A program made the position numbers and the translations under genes. This document shows, in pieces, positions 55,488-64,000 of a stretch of DNA of 64,000 nt (its first letter is position 1; the number at the start of each line of letters is the position of its first letter). Under the pieces are notes generated by a model that saw only the letters and a list, made by a program, of their open reading frames with translations, had not been told where the DNA came from and did no database searches. Source of the stretch: CAWGYT01 sp963826795. GTDB lineage: Bacteria > Planctomycetota > Planctomycetia > Pirellulales > Pirellulaceae. The stretch lies in assembly GCA_963826795.1 (NCBI GenBank), contig CAWGYT010000004.1, forward strand, positions 682,001 to 746,000, read 5' to 3'.

Positions 55488-55520
55488 CCCCTTCCAACGC
55501 TTGAGACCTGACCCCTTGCC
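55427..55520. repeat. REP-like inverted repeat in the microcompartment operon
   Basis: AAAGGGTCAGGTCTCAA (55431-55447) and TTGAGACCTGACCCCTT (55477-55493) pair as an inverted repeat around a G/C-rich loop, and TTGAGACCTGACCCCTT is repeated at 55500-55516. The core GGGTCAGGTC is shared with 14290 (inverse) and 49880. It overlaps the 3' end of BMC-P 1 and lies before the aldehyde dehydrogenase gene. It could slow 3' decay of the upstream message or terminate part of the transcripts. Confidence 0.75.
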
Positions 55521-55576
55521 CAACGCTGACCCCTTCCAGCCCCACGAATTCCTTCCAGTTTGAAGCGAGAAGTCAG

Positions 55577-57017
55577 ATGCAAGTTGACGAACAATTGATT
55601 CGGACCGTTGTCAGCCAGGTGTTGGCCGAAGTTCGCCAGAACGGCATTCGCGGCCACGGCCAGCTTTGTCGGTCGTCACGGCGTGTTTACCTGCGTCAAG
55701 GAGGCGGTGGCGGCGGCTCGTGAGGCATTCGAGCAGTTGAGTCGTCGGACGCGCGGAAGACCGCAAACGGATCATCGATCACATTCGTCGCATCTCGATC
55801 GAGCAGTCCGTCGAACTGGGCACGATGGAGATGGAAGAGACCAGGATCGGTCGGCTGGACCACAAGATCGAGAAGCTGAAGATGCTCGGCGAACGCACGC
55901 CGGGCGTGGAGTTCCTGCGCAGCGAAGTGTTCAGCGGCGACCACGGTCTGGCCGTGATCGAACACGCTCCGTTCGGCGTGATCGGGGCGATCACGCCCGT
56001 GACGCATTCGCTGCCGACGATTACCGGGCAACGCGGTCAGCATGATCGCCGCCGGCAACACCGTGGTCGTCAATCCGCATCCCAGCGGCAAGACGCGTCG
56101 CGGCCGAAGGCGTGCGACGCTTCAACGAGGCGATCTCACGCGACCTGGGAATCGACAATCTGATTTGCGTGATTGCCGAACCGACGCTGGAGTCGGCGGA
56201 CCAGATCTTTCAGTCATCGCGATATCGCCATGATCTGCGTGACCGGCGGCCCGGCCGTCGCCCGCGCCGCCTTGAATTCGGGCAAGCGAGCCGTCGTTGC
56301 CGGACCCGGCAATCCGCCGGTCGTCGTCGACGAAACGGCCGACCTGGACCGTGCCGCGCGAGTCGATCATCGCCGGTGCAGCCTACGACAACAACCTGCT
56401 GTGCATCGCCGAAAAGGAAGTGTTTGTCGTCGACGTCGGTGTTCGACGCGATGATGGAGGCCATGGAACGGGCCGGTGCGGTGCGACTGAACGCGCGGGA
56501 GGTCGACCGCTTGACCCAAGCCGCGATCGTCGAAGTCGGCGAAGGCGACCATCGACATCGCCGTTGCCGCGAAGGACTTTCTCGGCAAAGATGCCTGCCG
56601 TGCTGGCCGCCGGCCGCCGGGCGATCACGTCGCGCCGGACGCGAACTTGTGTTCGGCGAAACCGACGAGTCGAATCCGTTCGTGCCCGTCGAGCAGATGA
56701 TGCCCTTCTTGCCCTTCGTCCGCTGCCGCAACGTGAACGAAGCGATCGAGAAAGCGAAACACTACGAACACGGCTTCCGGCACACGGCCATTATCCATTC
56801 GACCAACGTCCGCAACATGACCCACATGGGACGCGTCATGGACACGACGTTGTTTGTCAAGAACGGTCCCTGCTTTGCCGCGCTGGGCGTCGAAGGCGAA
56901 GGCTACATCTCGTTTTCGATCGCCACGCCGACTGGCGAAGGCGTGACGACACCGCTGACGTTCACGCGCGAACGTCGCTGTTCGATGATCGATGACTTGT
57001 GTGTCTTGGGAAAATGA
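55577..57017 (+). CDS. CoA-acylating aldehyde dehydrogenase, PduP-like (many frameshifts)
   Basis: The first 20 residues (MQVDEQLIRTVVSQVLAEVR) are an encapsulation-type helix. Ordered fragments: GRHGVFTCVKEAVAAAREAF, HKIEKLKMLGERTPGVEFL, LAVIEHAPFGVIGAITPVTH, AAGNTVVVNPHPSGK, MICVTGGPAVARAALNSGKR, AGAAYDNNLLCIAEKEVFVV with the catalytic Cys, then VPVEQMMPFLPFVRCRNVNE and the C-terminal IATPTGEGVTTPLTFTRERR. Each of about ten frame changes fits a single inserted base. It should oxidise lactaldehyde or a related aldehyde to the acyl-CoA with NAD. About 476 residues restored. Confidence 0.85.
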
Positions 57018-57086
57018 ACCACGCCATCGGACCTCCAACGTCCGCCCTGGGATGTCACGATAGGAATCCGAAATGTTGTCGGAAAA

Positions 57087-57330
57087 GTGGTCGGTACCGC
57101 CGTTTCGACGATCAAGCATGCCTCGATGGAACGGCAGAAGCTGTTGATCATTCAGCCGCTGATGACCGACGGAAATGCTCCCGACGGTGATCCGCTGATC
57201 GCGATCGACAGTGTCGGCGCGGGGGTTGGCGAGCGAGTGATCCTGACCAGCGATGGAGCGATTTGCCCGCGACTGGCTTCGGGCCGACGCGACGCCCGTA
57301 CGCTGGGCGGTGATTGGAATTGAAGACTGA
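57087..57330 (+). CDS. BMC-P pentamer 2 (start uncertain, frameshift near end)
   Basis: The frame reads IRNVVGKVVGTAVSTIKHAS, then MERQKLLIIQPLMTDGNAPD and AIDSVGAGVGERVILTSDGA, the EutN/CcmL pattern. A GTG at 57087 starts inside the usual N-terminus; the true start may be an ATG destroyed by an error near 57050. Near 57287 one base shifts the frame, and the restored end is PVRWAVIGIED with a TGA at 57328-57330. It is clearly paralogous to BMC-P 1 and 3. Confidence 0.8.
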
Positions 57331-57410
57331 ATGTGGCCATTTGCCTGGAACCGAGGGGCTTGCCTGAGGTGACGGAGCCTCTGGCCGCGGAGGAATCGGA
57401 CAAGTCGACC

Positions 57411-58108
57411 ATGACAAATGATGCGGGACAGATCGAGCGGATTGTCCGCGAAGTGTTGCTGCGGCTCACTTCGGCGGCCCCCGGTCTGGCCGCGGCGACG
57501 CCCGACTCCCGCCCCGAAACAATCGCCCCCGCAACAATCGCCCCCGAAGTGACGGCCGCTGGGCAGGACGTGCTGGTTCTGCCAGCGCGGTTAGTCACGG
57601 CCCAAATGCTGGTCGGACGATTGACCGGCATCACGTGTGTCGAAGTGCATCCCAAGGCGGTCGTTACGCCGCTGGTGAAGGATCTGTTGCGGGAGGGGCG
57701 AATCCAGCTCAAACGCGTCGCCACCCAGTCGCTCGCCGGCGCAACGACTTCACCGCGATTGGGTCTGGTCCTGGAAGGGAATCAGGCCGGAGCCATGCGT
57801 CGGTCCTGCGCGAGATCCCGTGTCAATGGGTCCCGCTGGCGGATCCCGCCTCGGCCATCGAGCAGCTGGCCGATCCCAACTCGGACAGTCCGCAGCGGCT
57901 GGTGCTGGTCACCGCCGATTGGGCTCGCTGGACATGTGCGGCGAATCGGCATCCTCGCATCCGGGCCGTGTCGGTCGCGTCCGAGGCGTGCGTGGACGAG
58001 GCCATGAAACAAGTCGATCCGAATGTATTGATTGTGAACGTGCCAGGTGTCGCCGGTCGCGATCCGCGGTCGATCGTGCGACGATTCGTCGATTCCGTGT
58101 GCAAGTAA
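57411..58108 (+). CDS. Unknown microcompartment-associated protein (one frameshift)
   Basis: The start at 57411 gives MTNDAGQIERIVREVLLRLT, an amphipathic helix like the encapsulation peptides of the neighbours, then a Pro/Ala/Thr linker, then a domain from VLVLPARLVTAQMLVGRLTG and PKAVVTPLVKDLLREGRIQL. After a frame change near 57795 it continues REIPCQWVPLADPASAIEQL, RLVLVTADWARWTCAANRHP and ends DPRSIVRRFVDSVCK. About 232 residues. I cannot assign an enzymatic family with confidence. Its place between two BMC-P genes and the N-terminal helix suggest a lumen protein. Confidence 0.7.
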
Positions 58109-58172
58109 ACGACCCGCGAACTCAAGGAGATCGCGGCCCGGTGACGGCTCGAAACCGACCAAGGTGACCCCC

Positions 58173-58457
58173 ATGCGAATTGCCGAAGTAATCGGAACGG
58201 TAACCTTAAGTCAGTCCCACCCGAGTCTTGTGGGAGGACGACTGAAGCTTGCCATTCCCTTGGCGCTCGACGAGCTGGGTTCCGCCACTCGGCCTCGGGC
58301 GGAAGAGTTGGTGGTGTACGACGAGATCGGTGCCGGCGTCGGCGATCGAATCATGTTTTCCGAGGGCGGCGAGGCGGCGCAACCGTTCTTCCCTGACCTC
58401 AAGCCGGTCGATGCCTACAACGCCGGGATCCTGGACAAGATCAACTTGTCACCGTGA
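58173..58457 (+). CDS. BMC-P pentamer 3
   Basis: An intact 94-residue EutN/CcmL-type protein: MRIAEVIGTVTLSQSHPSLV, GRLKLAIPLALDELGSATRP, EELVVYDEIGAGVGDRIMFS. It has a slightly longer C-terminus (FPDLKPVDAYNAGILDKINL). Three different BMC-P proteins in one locus is the PVM pattern. The stop lies 86 bp before the aldolase gene. Confidence 0.9.
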   Translation: MRIAEVIGTVTLSQSHPSLVGGRLKLAIPLALDELGSATRPRAEELVVYDEIGAGVGDRIMFSEGGEAAQPFFPDLKPVDAYNAGILDKINLSP

Positions 58458-58543
58458 AGTACAGTCCGAGCAGACCTGATGGTTAACCGCTCGCACGTCT
58501 CCGACCGAGATCGGCAGCGGCGCGAGGGAAAAGGAAGTGAGCC

Positions 58544-59429
58544 ATGGTAAATCCACATAAAATCAAACAAGACATCTGTGAAATTGGTCGGCGCATCTAC
58601 AACAAAGGATTCGCCGCGGCCAATGACGGAAATATTACGGTCCGGATCGGCGAAAACGAGGTGCTCTGCACGCCGACGATGCAGTCCAAAGGTTTTCTCA
58701 AGCCGGACGATATCGCCACGATCGACATGCAGGGCAACCAAACCGCCGGCCGCAAGAAACGATCCAGCGAGGCCCTGCTTCACCTGGAGATCTACAGTCA
58801 GCGACCGGACGTGAAGAGTGTCGTGCACTGCCATCCGCCGCACGCGACGGCGTTCGCGGTGGCTCGCGAGCCGATTCCGCAATGCGTTTTGCCCGAAGTC
58901 GAAGTCTTCTTGGGCGACGTGCCGATCACCAAATACGAAACTCCCGGCGGTCAGGCGTTCGCGGACACGATTCTTCCTTTCGTGGACAAGACCAACGTCA
59001 TCATTCTGGCCAACCACGGGACCGTCAGTTTCGGCGAGAACGTGGAGCGAGCCTATTGGTGGACCGAGATCCTGGATGCCTATTGCCGGATCCTGATGCT
59101 CTCGCGACAGTTGGGCCGCGTGAACTACTTCAGCGAAGACAAGGAACGCGAGCTGCTGCGAGCTGAAACAGAATTGGGGTTTCAACGACCCGCGAAACAC
59201 GCCCGAGTACGAGAACTGCGACATCTGTGCCAACGATATCTTTCGCGGCAGCTGGTCGGACGCGGGGGTTCAGCGAAAGGCATTCGATCCACCTCCCCCA
59301 ATGGCACCGCAGCCCACGTCGGATGCGGCGGGCTCAGCTCCCGCGGCCGATCAGGAGGCGCTGGTCCAAGCGATTACCGAACGCGTCATGGCCGAATTGT
59401 CTCGGCTGCCGATGGGAGGAACGATCCTG
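58544..59429 (+). CDS. Class II aldolase/adducin family (fuculose/rhamnulose-phosphate aldolase type) with C-terminal encapsulation peptide (one frameshift)
   Basis: From MVNPHKIKQDICEIGRRIYN the protein follows the L-fuculose-1-phosphate aldolase fold: AANDGNITVRIGENEVLCTP, zinc ligands in VVHCHPPHATAFAVARE, and the third His in IILANHGTVSFGENVERAYW; the active Glu is expected near SSEALLHLEIY. It should split fuculose-1-P or rhamnulose-1-P to DHAP and L-lactaldehyde. Near 59178 one inserted T shifts the frame; the restored C-terminus reads CDICANDIFRGSWSDAG and ends in DQEALVQAITERVMAELSRL, an encapsulation-type helix. No stop is found in that frame before the next gene's ATG, so the two read as one in this sequence. 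Confidence 0.85.
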
Positions 59430-60411
59430 ATGAAGGTCAGTATCATTGGTGGCGGAGGACTGGTTGGCTCGTGCGCCGCGTTCGCGCTGCAGTGCGGCAA
59501 GATCGTGCGCGAGATTGCACTGCTGGACCTGAATGCCGAGGCCGCGGCCGGCCACGCACTTGACCTCCTGCATGGCGGACCGAGTACGGCGGACCAACGG
59601 ATCGGTTCGGGCGGCTACGAGCATATTCCGGACTCGGATGTGATTTGCATCACCGCGGGTCTGCGCCGGAAACCCGACGAAAGCCGTCTGGATCTGATCA
59701 ATCGCAACGTCGACCTGTTCGTTTCGATCCTGGACGGAATCCGTTCGGCTGGCTACCAGCCGCGATGCAATCGTGCATGTCGTGTCCAATCCGGTCGACA
59801 TCCTGACCTACCTTGCCGCTCAGCAATTGGAGTTGCCGCCGGAGCAGGTCATCGGGTTGGGAACGCAACTGGATACCATCCGCTTTCGAAGTCTGATCGC
59901 ACAGCAATTAAAGATCCCGCCCACGCAGACGTCCGCATTGATCCTGGGGGAACATGGCGACAGCATGGTGCCGATCTGGTCCAGCAGCACGATCGCGGGC
60001 TTGCCCCTGGACAAGTACCCCGGTTGGTCGCCGAATCTTGCCAACGAGTTGTTCAATCGGACCAAGGGGTCGGGTGCCGAAGTGATCAAGCGGAAGGGCG
60101 GTGCTGGCTTTGCCGTGGGAATTGCGATTCGCGACGTGATTGAATCGATCGCCCTGGACCAGCAGCGAATCCTGCCCGTCTCGACGGTCCAAAGCGGCTG
60201 CTACGGAATCCGCGACGTGGCCCTCTCGGTTCCGACGGTAGTAGGTCGGGCCGGCGTCATCGCTCGGCACGAAATCGAGCTTTGGCCCAAGGAACTGCAG
60301 GGACTGCGAAACAGTGGCAACGTGCTTCGTCAAACGTTGCAGACCGTGCTCCCGCGGGTGGCCGGGCGAGCACGCGTCGTAACCGCTCCTCCCACGCCGA
60401 TCAGGAGATGA
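59430..60411 (+). CDS. Lactate/malate dehydrogenase-family enzyme (one frameshift)
   Basis: The ATG at 59430 has GGGAGG about 10 bases upstream. MKVSIIGGGGLVGSCAAFAL is the NAD-binding Rossmann motif, with acidic LLDLNAEAAAGHALDLLHG at the end of strand 2. Active residues: Arg in GLRRKPDESRLDLINRN, Asn in SNPVDILTYLAAQQL after one frame change near 59757, and His in LILGEHGDSMVPIWSSSTI. About 326 residues. In PVM loci this enzyme is thought to recycle NAD inside the compartment with lactate/pyruvate. The stop overlaps the convergent DUF1501 stop by about 11 bp. Confidence 0.87.
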
Positions 60412-61870
60412 TCTGCCGGATCGGCTCGGCCCCTTCCACGCCGACCAGCTTTTGCTCGAGACCGTTGTAGAAATAGCCGAGTCGATTCGGATCGAGTCCC
60501 AGCTGCGTGCAGGATGGTCGCGTGCAGGTTCTTGACATGGAAGCGGTCCTCGATCGCGTGGTTGCCCAGTTCGTCGGTCTTGCCGACCTGAGTCCCGCCT
60601 TGGATGCCGCCTCCGGCCATCCACATCGTAAAGCCGAACGAATTGTGGTCGCGGCCGGTTCCCTGCTGATACTCGGCGGTGGGCTGGCGACCGAATTCAC
60701 CGCCCCAGACGACCAGCGTCTAGTTGAGTAATCCGCGCTGTTGGAGGTCCTTCAGCAGCCCGGCGATCGGCTGATCGGTGTTGCCCGCGTGGAAGTTGTG
60801 GTTCGCGACCAGATCGCCGTGCGCGTCCCAATTCGCGTCGTTGTGGTTGCCGCCCGAGTAAATCTGAATGAAACGCACACCTCGTTCGACCAGACGCCGT
60901 GCCAGGATGCACTTGCGGGCGAAGTCTTCCGTCCGCGGCTCGTCCAGTCCGTACAGCGCCCGAATGTGCGCCGGTTCGTCGTTCAAGTCAACCGCTTCGG
61001 GCGCGGACTGCTGCATCTTGTAGGCCAGTTCGAAGCTGGCGATCCGAGCCGCCAGATGGCTGTTGCTTTCGCGAAATCCGCGCTGGTGCTCGTGATTGTA
61101 CTCGGTCAAGCCTGACAGCAGCCGCTTCTGGGCGGCAGCCGACATCCCTCGGGGTGGCGCCAGGTCCAGAATCGGCTCTCCCACCGGCCGTAACTGGGTT
61201 CCCTGAAACGACGCCGGCATATAGCCGCTGGACCAGTTCTTCGCGCCGCTGATCGGACCGCCGGTGCGATCCAGCATCACGACAAAGCCCGGCAGGTTTT
61301 CGTTGACCGAACCCAGACCATAGTTGACCCAGCTGCCCAGGCACGGATGACCCGAGAGCAAGCGGCCGGAATTCATCATCAGCATCGCCGAGCCGTGGAT
61401 GGGCGAATCGGCGTACATCGAATGGATGAAGGCAATGTCGTCCACGCATGTGGCCAGGTGGGGAAACAGATCGCTGACCCATTTGCCGCACTGTCCGTAC
61501 TGTTGGAACTTCCATTTGGGCCCCACCACGCGGCCTTCGTTCTTCTTGCCGCCGCGGCCAAATGTCTTGACGGGCACCGTCTTGCCGTCCAGCGCGTACA
61601 GGTTCGGCTTGTAGTCAAAGGTGTCGATATGGCTGGGCCCGCCGTACATGAACAGAAAAATGACCTCTTGGCCCGTGCCGGAAATTGCGGATCTCGAGGG
61701 GCCAGCGGGTTCGCCAGACGCGTGACCCCATCGGCGGCGTGAGTCTGGCCGGCAAAGAAGTCCTGTCCCAGCAGACCGGCCAGCGCCAGCGACGTGAAGC
61801 CGCCACCGGCTTCCCAGAGAAATTCGCGCCGGGTGCGGCCACAAAAATGGTTTTCGGGCTGCGGATTCAT
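60401..61870 (-). CDS. DUF1501 exported protein (Tat signal; one stop and frameshifts)
   Basis: Start at 61870, with a twin-arginine-type signal (GRTRREFLWEAGGGFTSLAL). The DUF1501 pattern follows: IFLFMYGGPSHIDTFDYKPN, PHLATCVDDIAFIHSMYADS, GSWVNYGLGSVNENLPGFV, AHGDLVANHNFHAGNTDQPI, TLVVWGGEFGRQPTAEYQQG and GRDHNSFGFTMWMAGGGIQG. A frame change near 61680, an in-frame TAG at about 60722 (LLN-stop-TLVVWGGEFGRQ) and one inserted base near 60505 interrupt it. About 489 residues. The family is alkaline-phosphatase-like, usually paired with DUF1549/DUF1553 genes, as here. Confidence 0.85.
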
Positions 61871-61985
61871 GTTCGCGTTCCCTTGGGCAAAGTTGCGTTT
61901 CGCCAAAACCCGGAAAATCACCGGGGAGGCGCCGATCGGGAGCGCCATCGGGACGCGGCTCCAGGTCGTTGCCCTCGCGGGGTAG

Positions 61986-64000
61986 TCAGTCGAGATAGAT
62001 CATTTCGTTCAGGTTCAGCACCAGCAGACAGAAGTAACGCAACGCCTCGTCGGCCGTTGCCTCGTCTTCGGTCTGCCAATGGTCGATGCAGTGTTCACGC
62101 CACGCTCGATTTCATCCTCGGTCGGTGTCCTTGAAAGCGCGAGCGACAGGGCCAGGCGAACTTGGGCCCGCGCGTCGATCCGGGTGGACACCCTGCAACG
62201 CGCGCCGCCAGTTCGCCCGCCTGTTCGTTGAAAAATTCTCCGTTCAGCGTCGTCAGCGCCTGAGTCGGCACGGTCGTCGCGAATCGGACGGGGCAGCTGC
62301 CGTCGGTGTCCGCCGAGTCGAAGGCCAGCAAGACGGGATCGCTGATGGATCGTTTGACGAAGACGTACACGCTCCGTCGGACTTCTTGGTCGGCTGACGA
62401 TTTGCCCCAGGCGGCGTCGGGTCGCGACGCGCTCTGCAGGACCTCGTCGGGAATCTTCGAATAGATGCTGGGCCCGCTCATCTCGAGGTTCAGCTGTCCG
62501 GTCACGCACAACACCGTGTCCCGCACTTCTTCGGCCGTCAGTCGTCGCATGTCGAATCGCCAGAACAGATGATTCTCCGGGTCGACCTCCAAGTCCGGCC
62601 GTGATCTTTCGAGGACATCCGATAGGTTTGCGAGGTCAGGATCAAGTCGTGGAGCCATTTCAGTTGCCAGTCGTGGCGGATCAATTCGGCTGGCCAGATA
62701 GTCGAGCAACTCGGGATGCGTCGGGGCGTCGCCGTAGCGGCCAAAATCGTTGCTCGTCCGCACCAGTCCTCGACCAAAATGGATGCTGCCAAACGCGATT
62801 GACGATCACGCGGGCCGTCAGCGGATTGTCCGGTTTCACCAGCCAGTTGGCGAACGTCAAACGGCGGCCGCTGGAGTCGATGTCAGGCGGCAATTCGGGA
62901 ATCTCGGCCGTCGCCGGACTCAGCACTCCGGGAAACCCGGATCGACCTTCTCACCGAGGGCCTGAGCGTTGCCGCGAACCAGGACGTACGTCTCGGGAGC
63001 GTCTCGCCCGTTTTCCTTGATGGTCAAGGTCGCGAGGTAGCGGTTGAACGCCGGCTCGTTTGAGCTGTCGCAGCTGGTCGCGCAACTCGGTCAACTCAGC
63101 ATGCTGGGCCGGGTCAAGAACGCTGGCAGCTCGCGTCTCGATCAGATGTCGACGCGTCCGCTCATCCCGAGCGTCCTCTTTTTCGGGATTCGAGAGCGAC
63201 TGATAGACGAGCTCTTCCAACTGATCGACGCGGTGCTGACACGAGTCGAGCGCCGCCTGATGTCGAGCTCGACTCGCTTCGTACTCTTCCAATTCTGCGG
63301 GCGTGGCGACAACCGTCTGCGTATTGAGCGTAAAGGCGGTCTTCTTGTACTCCAGCTGACGGATGTCTTGGTAGATGTTGTGAAAGAAGGCCATCATCTG
63401 ATAGTAATCCCGCTGCGGGATCGGATCGATCTTGTGGTCGTGGCAGCGGGCACAGCCGACGGTGGTCGCCATGAAGACCAGGCTCGTGGTCGACACCACA
63501 TCGTCCAGGCTGTCGTAGTAGGCCTGCACGGGATCGACCGGCTCGTCATCCCACAGCCCAAGGCGATAGTACCCGGTCGCGATCAGCGAATCGGAGTCGC
63601 GATCGGGCAGCTCGTCGCCCGCCAGCTGTTCACATACAAACCGATCGTACGGCTTGCCCGCGTTGAACGCCGCGATCACGTAGTCGCGATAGCGCCAGGC
63701 GTTTTCCTTCGGACCGTCCCGCTCGTAGCCATTCGTCTCGGCGTAGCGGACCAGATCCAGCCAGTGGCGACCCCATTGCTCGCCGTACTCCGGGCGACTG
63801 AGCAGTCGATCAACCGTTCTCGCGAGCGCCGCGGGGGATCGATCTTGCTGGAAATCCCTCACATCGTCCAGAGCTCGGTGGCAGCCCGAGCAGGTCGTAG
63901 TGCAGCCGCCGCAGCAAAACGCGGCCGGACGCGGGCGGGTTCGGCTCGAGGTCCGCCGCTTCCAGACGAGCCAGAATAAAGCGATCCAGCGGATTGGCGC
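61986..64000 (-). CDS. DUF1549/DUF1553 (PSCyt2/PSD1) protein, partial, frameshifted
   Basis: The gene enters from the right edge and ends at 61986 with LNEMIYLD. DUF1549: NPLDRFILARLEAADLEPN, WGRHWLDLVRYAETNGYERD, YDRFVCEQLAGDELPDRDSD and a haem-site-like TTVGCARCHDHKIDPIPQRD. DUF1553: PLTARVIVNRVWQHPFW, RSDYDLKQLVKDLVLSQTYR-like part (WLHDLILTSQTYRMSS), and FRFDMRRLTAEEVRDTVLCV. A coiled-coil segment of about 70 residues (ELEEYEASRARHQAALDSCQ) lies between. At least four frame changes are present near 62700-63860. The operon pair with DUF1501 is the standard planctomycete arrangement. Role unknown, possibly in polysaccharide breakdown. Confidence 0.85.

Noticed and set aside
42557..57330. 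Programmed frameshifting as an explanation of the many frame changes
   Set aside because: Dozens of sites in unrelated genes, no shared slippery sequence, and changes in house-keeping-type motifs point to sequence errors.

Overview
The window looks like a chromosomal piece of a planctomycete (Pirellulales-like), probably from a metagenome or draft assembly. Evidence: high G+C; paired DUF1501 and DUF1549/DUF1553 (PSCyt) genes at the right end; an LEPR-type N-terminus on a lamin-tail/dockerin surface protein; an MJ0042-type zinc-ribbon membrane protein; outer-membrane lipoproteins of the BamD and LptE type; and a PVM-type (Planctomycetes-Verrucomicrobia) bacterial microcompartment locus.

Layout. 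0.3-5.4 kb: plus-strand genes for envelope assembly (BamD-like, LptE-like), folate (FolP), a zinc-ribbon membrane protein and an HD phosphohydrolase. 5.4-5.7 kb: inverted-repeat element. 5.7-9.5 kb (minus): Cys-less redoxin lipoprotein, AspRS, MiaA. 9.7-11.0 kb: HisE and long-form HisG. 11-13.6 kb: two exported proteins of unknown role. 14-15.5 kb: a small protein and a Xer recombinase. 15.6-18 kb: a NarL-type and a NtrC-type response regulator. 18.2-20.3 kb: SucCD. 20.3-26.6 kb (minus): small lipoprotein, MnmE, YidC with an internal PDZ-like domain, two tandem metallophosphoesterases. 26.7-30 kb (minus): BASS transporter and LEPR/LTD/dockerin protein. 30.3-33.6 kb: one 1110-residue protein fusing 2-oxoacid dehydrogenase E1-alpha, E1-beta, a lipoyl domain and a beta-ketoacyl-ACP synthase III, the most unusual gene here. 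33.7-38.3 kb (minus): VOC protein, transglutaminase-fold pseudoenzyme, large lipoprotein. 38.5-41.9 kb: LarA-like, YgfZ-like and zinc alcohol dehydrogenase genes. 41.9-42.56 kb: nested tandem repeat. 42.56-49.5 kb (minus): a compact operon with an OleD-like reductase, FabF-like KAS, ACP, two CrtI/phytoene-desaturase-like flavoproteins, FabZ and FabI, recalling the ladderane/polyene-type lipid clusters of planctomycetes. 49.5-50.9 kb: repeat-rich gap, then a GNAT gene. 51.6-60.4 kb: the PVM microcompartment operon (DeoR, PduL, two BMC-H, AckA, BMC-P, aldehyde dehydrogenase, BMC-P, unknown protein, BMC-P, class II aldolase, lactate/malate-type dehydrogenase). 60.4-64 kb (minus): DUF1501 and DUF1549/DUF1553 genes; the latter runs off the window.

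How the parts work together. The microcompartment should enclose cleavage of fuculose-1-P/rhamnulose-1-P to lactaldehyde and its conversion through an acyl-CoA and acyl-phosphate to the acid with ATP gain. The E1-lipoyl-KASIII fusion could make short or branched acyl starters from 2-oxo acids, and the FAS-II/CrtI operon could build a specialised, desaturated acyl chain; a link between these two is inference.

Data quality. The first 11 kb read cleanly. Between 12 and 38 kb a handful of conserved genes carry single frameshifts; those I worked through fit a missing base, mostly in a C/G run. From about 42.6 to 57.8 kb nearly every gene carries repeated frameshifts, and those I worked through are explained by single inserted bases roughly every 50-300 bp. 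Because house-keeping genes are hit and the protein sequence resumes perfectly after each event, I treat these as sequence errors, not gene decay, and give gene limits for the restored genes.
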